From an uncultured Anaerotruncus sp. (GTDB taxonomy: Bacteria > Bacillota > Clostridia > Oscillospirales > CAG-272), in assembly GCA_905210995.1 (NCBI GenBank), contig CAJLZE010000033.1:1-25740 (forward strand): a DNA stretch of 25,740 nucleotides, given 5' to 3'. The notes beneath the pieces were generated by a model. That model saw nothing but the letters and a program-made list of their open reading frames with translations. It did not search any database and was not told the DNA's origin. A program made the position numbers and the translations under genes. Position 1 is the first letter of the stretch; the number at the start of each line of letters is the position of its first letter. Below are positions 22,186-25,740 of this stretch, in pieces.

Positions 22186-23634
22186 ATGAAAAACATTGAC
22201 AGAAATCTCACAATGCTCTGCGATTTTTATGAGCTGACGATGGCAAACGGCTACGAAAAATGCGGGCTGGGCGATATGTACGTCTATTTTGATGTATTTT
22301 ACCGCGACAATCCCGACGGAGCGGGCTATGCTATCGCCGCCGGGCTTGAGCAGATCGTAAACTACATCAACGAGCTGCATTTTGACGACGAGGACATCGC
22401 GTATCTGCGCAGCAAGGGGATATTCGACGAAAAATTCCTTGAATACCTCAGGACCTTCAGATTTGAGGGCGATATGTGGGCTGTCCCCGAGGGAACGGTG
22501 ATTTTCCCCGGCGAGCCTATCATAACCGTTCGCGCGAAAGCGCCGCAGGCGCAGTTTATCGAAACATATATCCTCATGCAGTTCAATCATCAGTCCTGCA
22601 TAGCCACAAAAGCGACGAGGATCGTCCGTGCGGCTGACGGAAGAGCGATAAGTGAATTCGGCTCGCGCCGCGCGCAGGGCTCGGATGCGGCTATTCTCGG
22701 CGCACGTGCCGCATATATAGGCGGCTGCGCGGGAACTGCCTGCACGATAACCGACGAAGCCTACGGCGTTCCCGCAACGGGCACGATGGCGCACTCGTGG
22801 GTGCAGATGTTCCCGGATGAATACACCGCTTTCCGGACCTATTGCGAGATATACCCGCACGCAGCCACGCTGCTGGTCGATACGTACAATGTGATCGAAT
22901 CAGGCGTACCGAACGCGATACGCGCTTTCCGTGATGTGCTGATCCCGCAGGGGATAACCAAATGCGCCATCCGCATCGACTCGGGAGATATCACCTACCT
23001 CACCAAAAAGGTCAGAAAAATGCTTGACGATGCTGGCTTCCCGCAGTGCAAGATAGTTGTTTCCAACTCGCTCGACGAATATATCATCCGCGATATAATC
23101 CGTCAGGGAGCGTGCGTAGATGCCTTCGGCGTCGGCGAGAGACTCATCACGTCAAAGAGCTCACCCGTGTTCGGCGGCGTTTACAAGCTTGCAGCCATTG
23201 AGGATCCCAAGACCGGCGAGGTCGTGCCGAAGATCAAGCTGAGCGAAAACCCGCAAAAGATCACGACTCCGCATTTCAAAAAGGTCTATCGCCTCTACGA
23301 CCGCTCGAACGGCAAAGCCGAAGCGGATCTTGTATGCGTTTATGATGAAAAGCCGGACGATTCAAAGCCGATAGAGATATTCGACCCGCACTACACATGG
23401 AAGCGCAAAACGCTTGAAAACGTGCGTGCCGAGGAGCTGCTCGTCCATGTGTTCAGCGACGGAAAGCAGGTATACGAGCTGCCGACGCTTGAGGAGATCA
23501 AGACGCGCTGCCGCGACCAGATCGCCACGATGTGGGACGAGGTGCTGCGCTTTGAAAACCCGCACAATTATTATGTCGATCTCTCGCAGAAGCTGTGGGA
23601 CATCAAGCACGAAATGATCCGCGGAAACCGCTGA
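22186..23634 (+). CDS. pncB: Nicotinate phosphoribosyltransferase
   Basis: The 482-aa enzyme makes nicotinate mononucleotide from nicotinate, PRPP and ATP in NAD salvage. LCDFYELTMANGY (11-23) is the usual start, FGSRRAQG (158-165) binds PRPP, and GTMAHSW holds the phosphorylated His203. RIDSGD and DAFGVGERL follow. The length matches the Gram-positive form. AAAGG lies about 8-10 bases before the ATG. It is 46 bases after the surface-protein gene, with AT-rich sequence between that might hold a weak promoter, and it ends at a clear terminator. Confidence 0.95.
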   Translation: MKNIDRNLTMLCDFYELTMANGYEKCGLGDMYVYFDVFYRDNPDGAGYAIAAGLEQIVNYINELHFDDEDIAYLRSKGIFDEKFLEYLRTFRFEGDMWAVPEGTVIFPGEPIITVRAKAPQAQFIETYILMQFNHQSCIATKATRIVRAADGRAISEFGSRRAQGSDAAILGARAAYIGGCAGTACTITDEAYGVPATGTMAHSWVQMFPDEYTAFRTYCEIYPHAATLLVDTYNVIESGVPNAIRAFRDVLIPQGITKCAIRIDSGDITYLTKKVRKMLDDAGFPQCKIVVSNSLDEYIIRDIIRQGACVDAFGVGERLITSKSSPVFGGVYKLAAIEDPKTGEVVPKIKLSENPQKITTPHFKKVYRLYDRSNGKAEADLVCVYDEKPDDSKPIEIFDPHYTWKRKTLENVRAEELLVHVFSDGKQVYELPTLEEIKTRCRDQIATMWDEVLRFENPHNYYVDLSQKLWDIKHEMIRGNR

Positions 23635-23651
23635 GAAAGAGAATAAAAGAT

Positions 23652-23682
23652 GGGCTGCCCGATCGGGCAGCCCGAATTTTTA
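23652..23682. terminator. Terminator between convergent pncB and surface-protein genes
   Basis: GGGCTGCCC, GATC, GGGCAGCCC (23652-23673) is followed by GAATTTTTAATT on the plus strand. On the minus strand ATCTTTTATT follows, so it can serve both convergent genes. Confidence 0.9.
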
Positions 23683-23695
23683 ATTATACGGTGTT

Positions 23696-25396
23696 TCAGT
23701 CGGTAACGCGCTTTTTGGAAACAAGAGCGGTGCCGAGGATGACGACTGCCGCCACTGCTGCAACTGCAACATATGCTGCCGTGTCACCGGTGGGGGTGGA
23801 AGAACCGCCGTTGTTGCCGGACTTGAGAGAAGAACCGGCTTTAATGGAGGCAAATACGACCTTGCCGTCTTTGAGAGCGAAGAGCTCGGAGCCGGCAGCG
23901 GTGTTCGCCTTGGTGATGAGCTCGGCGTTCAGCTCGCCGCGGGTGATAGCCTTGATGTTGGAGTCGCCGATGGTCCTGTCGTTGCCTTCATAGTTGACAA
24001 CGGCGCCGGTGAGATCCTTGCCGTCAACAGCGGAGAAGGGAATGTTGTTCTTGACGTTGTCTTCACCGTTACCGAAAGAAAGGTTGGCGGTGGTATTGCC
24101 GTCTGCTATGAAGAGGTTTTCGAGTGTGTACTCTTCAACATTAGCGCCCGAAAGGTTGATGATGGAGAGGCGTGCGGTCTTGCCCTCAACGGTGAGAGCG
24201 GAGAGCTTGCCGGTGCTTATGGAGTTTTTGACAGTAGTCTTGGGATGGTTGGTGTAGGAGATGAATCCGCTTGCGAAGGATGCGGAAGCAACGTCGCCGG
24301 TGTTGATGCAACCGGTTATGATCGCATACTCATCATTTGAACCGAATACGTAACCGATAAGTCCACCTGCCTCAAAGCCGCCGGAGACCTTACCGTTGTT
24401 GATGCAGTTTTCAACAGTTACGGCTTTACCGGTGTTGCCGTCCTTTACGCCTTTGTTGACGTAACCGACAATACCGCCCGCAGCGCCCGCACCGTTTCCC
24501 TCTATGAAAGCAGAAACATCGCCGTTGTTGATGCAGTTTTTGACTGTGAGACCGACGATCGTGCCGGTGTCATAAGAATGACCGACGATGCCGCCCGCCG
24601 CTGTGTCCTCTTTTACTTTGGCGGTGTTGGTGAGAGTTACGTTACCGTCGTTGGTGCAGAAATCGATAGTAGCGGATTTTCTCGCGTCACCGACGATACC
24701 GCCCGCGCGGTTGGGGGAAACGATGTCGCCTGCGTTGTAGCAGTTCTTTACAACGACAGCACCGGTTCCGTTGTATCCGTAGATACCGCCTGCGGCGTAG
24801 CCGTCCTTGGCGCCGTTGGTGTTGACGATCTTGCCCTTGTTGACGCAGTTCTCGAAGAGAGCATCGGTGCAGTAGCTGCAGCCGGCGATGCCGCCGACGG
24901 CGCCCGAGCTGGTGATGTTGCCTTCGTTGACGCAGCCGGTGAGCTTAGCGGCGGGAGTTGCGCCGTTGAGACGACCGACGATGCCGCCGACCTTGCAGGT
25001 GTCGTCACCGACAACGGTGATGGTAGCCTTGTTGGTGATGTTTTCGAGGATGCCGCCCTTGCTCTCGCGAGCCACGGCGCCTGCGGAGACATACTCGGTG
25101 GAGTTGATCTCGATCTTGCCGGTGGTGGTAAGGTTTTTGACAGTACCGTTCATCTGCTTGAACATAGGAGCGGAAACGGTCACGGTCTTGCCGTTGCCGT
25201 CAAGTGTACCGGTAAAGGTCTCGGTGTATGTCTCACTCACAGTGATGTCGGCAGCAAGATAGTATGTACCGTCTTTTGCCATGTTCTTGAAATCTTCGGC
25301 GCTGTTGATGGCGGTTCCCTCGGCGGCGAATGCACCGACCGTGAAGAGGGAGAGGACCATGATGACGCTGAGGATCAGAGAAAATGTTTTGCGCAT
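23696..25396 (-). CDS. Secreted GLUG-like repeat surface protein with C-terminal anchor
   Basis: The 566-aa protein starts MRKTFSLILSVIMVLSLF; the signal peptide probably ends at AFA (residue 24). Residues about 130-400 are repeats of a beta-helix type: GGIVG or GGIAG followed by a V-x-N-C-x-N-x-G-x-(I/V) stretch, at least eight times, as in GLUG-repeat adhesins. The end has STPTGDTA, a hydrophobic helix and KKRVTD. That is like a sortase signal but lacks the residue between Pro and Thr of LPxTG, so anchoring may be non-standard. The ATG at 25396 is chosen because GAGGT lies 7 bases upstream and the signal peptide starts there. It has a consensus promoter and a 5'-end hairpin, suggesting strong expression. 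Confidence 0.88.
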   Translation of the reverse strand: MRKTFSLILSVIMVLSLFTVGAFAAEGTAINSAEDFKNMAKDGTYYLAADITVSETYTETFTGTLDGNGKTVTVSAPMFKQMNGTVKNLTTTGKIEINSTEYVSAGAVARESKGGILENITNKATITVVGDDTCKVGGIVGRLNGATPAAKLTGCVNEGNITSSGAVGGIAGCSYCTDALFENCVNKGKIVNTNGAKDGYAAGGIYGYNGTGAVVVKNCYNAGDIVSPNRAGGIVGDARKSATIDFCTNDGNVTLTNTAKVKEDTAAGGIVGHSYDTGTIVGLTVKNCINNGDVSAFIEGNGAGAAGGIVGYVNKGVKDGNTGKAVTVENCINNGKVSGGFEAGGLIGYVFGSNDEYAIITGCINTGDVASASFASGFISYTNHPKTTVKNSISTGKLSALTVEGKTARLSIINLSGANVEEYTLENLFIADGNTTANLSFGNGEDNVKNNIPFSAVDGKDLTGAVVNYEGNDRTIGDSNIKAITRGELNAELITKANTAAGSELFALKDGKVVFASIKAGSSLKSGNNGGSSTPTGDTAAYVAVAAVAAVVILGTALVSKKRVTD

Positions 25397-25421
25397 GATG
25401 TTTACCTCTTTCATTATTTTT

Positions 25422-25443
25422 TCGGGCAGCCTCGGCTGCCCGA
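25422..25443 (-). promoter_or_regulatory. 5'-end hairpin in the surface-protein mRNA
   Basis: TCGGGCAGCC and GGCTGCCCGA form a perfect stem about 8 bases after the expected transcript start. On the minus strand it is followed by A's, not T's, so it is not a terminator for this gene. It probably stabilises the mRNA. Its stem core is the same as that of the terminator at the other end of the gene. Confidence 0.6.
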
Positions 25444-25457
25444 CAGAGTGTAAATAA

Positions 25458-25486
25458 ATTATAACTAAAAAAGTTCATTATGTCAA
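25458..25486 (-). promoter_or_regulatory. Consensus sigma-A promoter of the surface-protein gene
   Basis: On the minus strand TTGACA (25486-25481), 17 bases, TATAAT (25463-25458): a perfect consensus, 62 bases before the ATG. Confidence 0.92.
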
Positions 25487-25607
25487 GCGTTTTTGTTGTT
25501 TTTTAATAAAAAATCATGTTTGATGCGATCTTGGACCGAATACACGGCGACATTTCGGACGATATTTGTATATCGGAGCGCACTTGGCGGCAGTCGGGGC
25601 TTTTTTA

Positions 25608-25636
25608 TTGACAATACCGCTGCGCTATGATATGAT
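25608..25636 (+). promoter_or_regulatory. Sigma-A promoter at the right edge
   Basis: TTGACA (25608-25613), 17 bases, TATGAT (25631-25636). It is divergent from the surface-protein promoter and drives whatever begins at about 25643. Confidence 0.85.
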
Positions 25637-25662
25637 AATATAAGGATATGCAGTAAGGGGTG

Positions 25663-25734
25663 ATGTTGATGAAGATCCTGACGGATATTGGCTGGGAATT
25701 GTACCGGGCAAATAAAAAAAGTTTTAAAAACTAA
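25663..25734 (+). CDS. Possible 23-aa small protein or leader peptide
   Basis: An ATG at 25663 has AAGGGG just upstream and the promoter at 25608-25636 about 25 bases before it. The frame reads MLMKILTDIGWELYRANKK and stops at TAA 25732-25734. A second ATG (25669) is also possible. The window ends 6 bases later, so it could be a leader peptide for a gene outside. The family is unknown. Confidence 0.4.
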   Translation: MLMKILTDIGWELYRANKKSFKN

Positions 25735-25740
25735 AAATAA

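Noticed and set aside
24578..25453. Open frame on the plus strand opposite the surface-protein gene
   Set aside because: It mirrors the repeats of the real gene (signal peptide, promoter and ribosome binding site are on the minus strand) and itself lacks start signals.
25516..25611. 31-aa plus-strand frame starting MFDAILDRI
   Set aside because: There is no ribosome binding site or promoter before it, and it ends inside the -35 box of the real promoter.

Overview
The window reads as chromosomal DNA of a fairly GC-rich Gram-positive anaerobe of the Clostridia, probably a gut Oscillospiraceae/Christensenellales-type organism. This is inferred from the hrcA-grpE-dnaK-dnaJ-prmA order under a CIRCE operator, GGAGG-type ribosome binding sites, consensus sigma-A promoters, a stand-alone MsmX/UgpC-type sugar ABC ATPase, and surface proteins with Gram-positive anchors. 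No rRNA, tRNA, CRISPR array, transposase or integrase was seen.

Region 1 (1-6222, + strand): the last codons of an amino-acid ABC transporter ATPase and its terminator, then the CIRCE-controlled heat-shock operon hrcA-grpE-dnaK-dnaJ-prmA. Two hairpins separate dnaK from dnaJ. A perfect 17-bp terminator stem closes the operon.

Region 2 (6223-9650): an accessory, rearranged stretch. It holds a 75-bp tandem repeat that runs into the end of an Xre-type regulator, two overlapping paralogous Xre regulators (- strand), gene debris, and a peptidase S51-like gene of lower GC. About 150 bp carrying the 3' end of the neighbouring metal ATPase gene, plus a palindrome, occurs twice here as a direct repeat (8213-8369 and 9619-9773). 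The repeats bracket the debris and the S51 gene. The left palindrome carries the -35 box of the Xre pair in its loop.

Region 3 (9704-12310, - strand): a metal-efflux operon of an ArsR/SmtB-type sensor with a complete alpha-5 zinc-site motif, a stand-alone 72-aa HMA metallochaperone, and a P1B zinc/cadmium/lead ATPase that lacks its own HMA domain. A sigma-A promoter and a 12-12 operator-like inverted repeat precede it.

Region 4 (12380-17640, + strand): a membrane-anchored Mrr-like nuclease, a 29-aa membrane peptide whose ribosome binding site lies in a hairpin, an RsuA-type pseudouridine synthase, the Tex RNA-binding protein, and the MsmX-type ATPase with its own promoter and a strong terminator.

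Region 5 (17656-23682, + strand): from a perfect consensus promoter come a CPBP intramembrane protease, a single-chain fusion of the tRNA adenosine deaminase TadA with an AAG-family DNA glycosylase, a large secreted and membrane-anchored protein of unknown function, and nicotinate phosphoribosyltransferase. The TadA-AAG fusion is the most unusual protein here: one half makes inosine in tRNA, the other belongs to a family that removes hypoxanthine and alkylated purines from DNA.

Region 6 (23696-25740): a secreted, repeat-rich (GLUG-like) surface protein on the - strand with a consensus promoter and a 5'-terminal hairpin, then a divergent promoter driving a possible 23-codon gene at the window edge.
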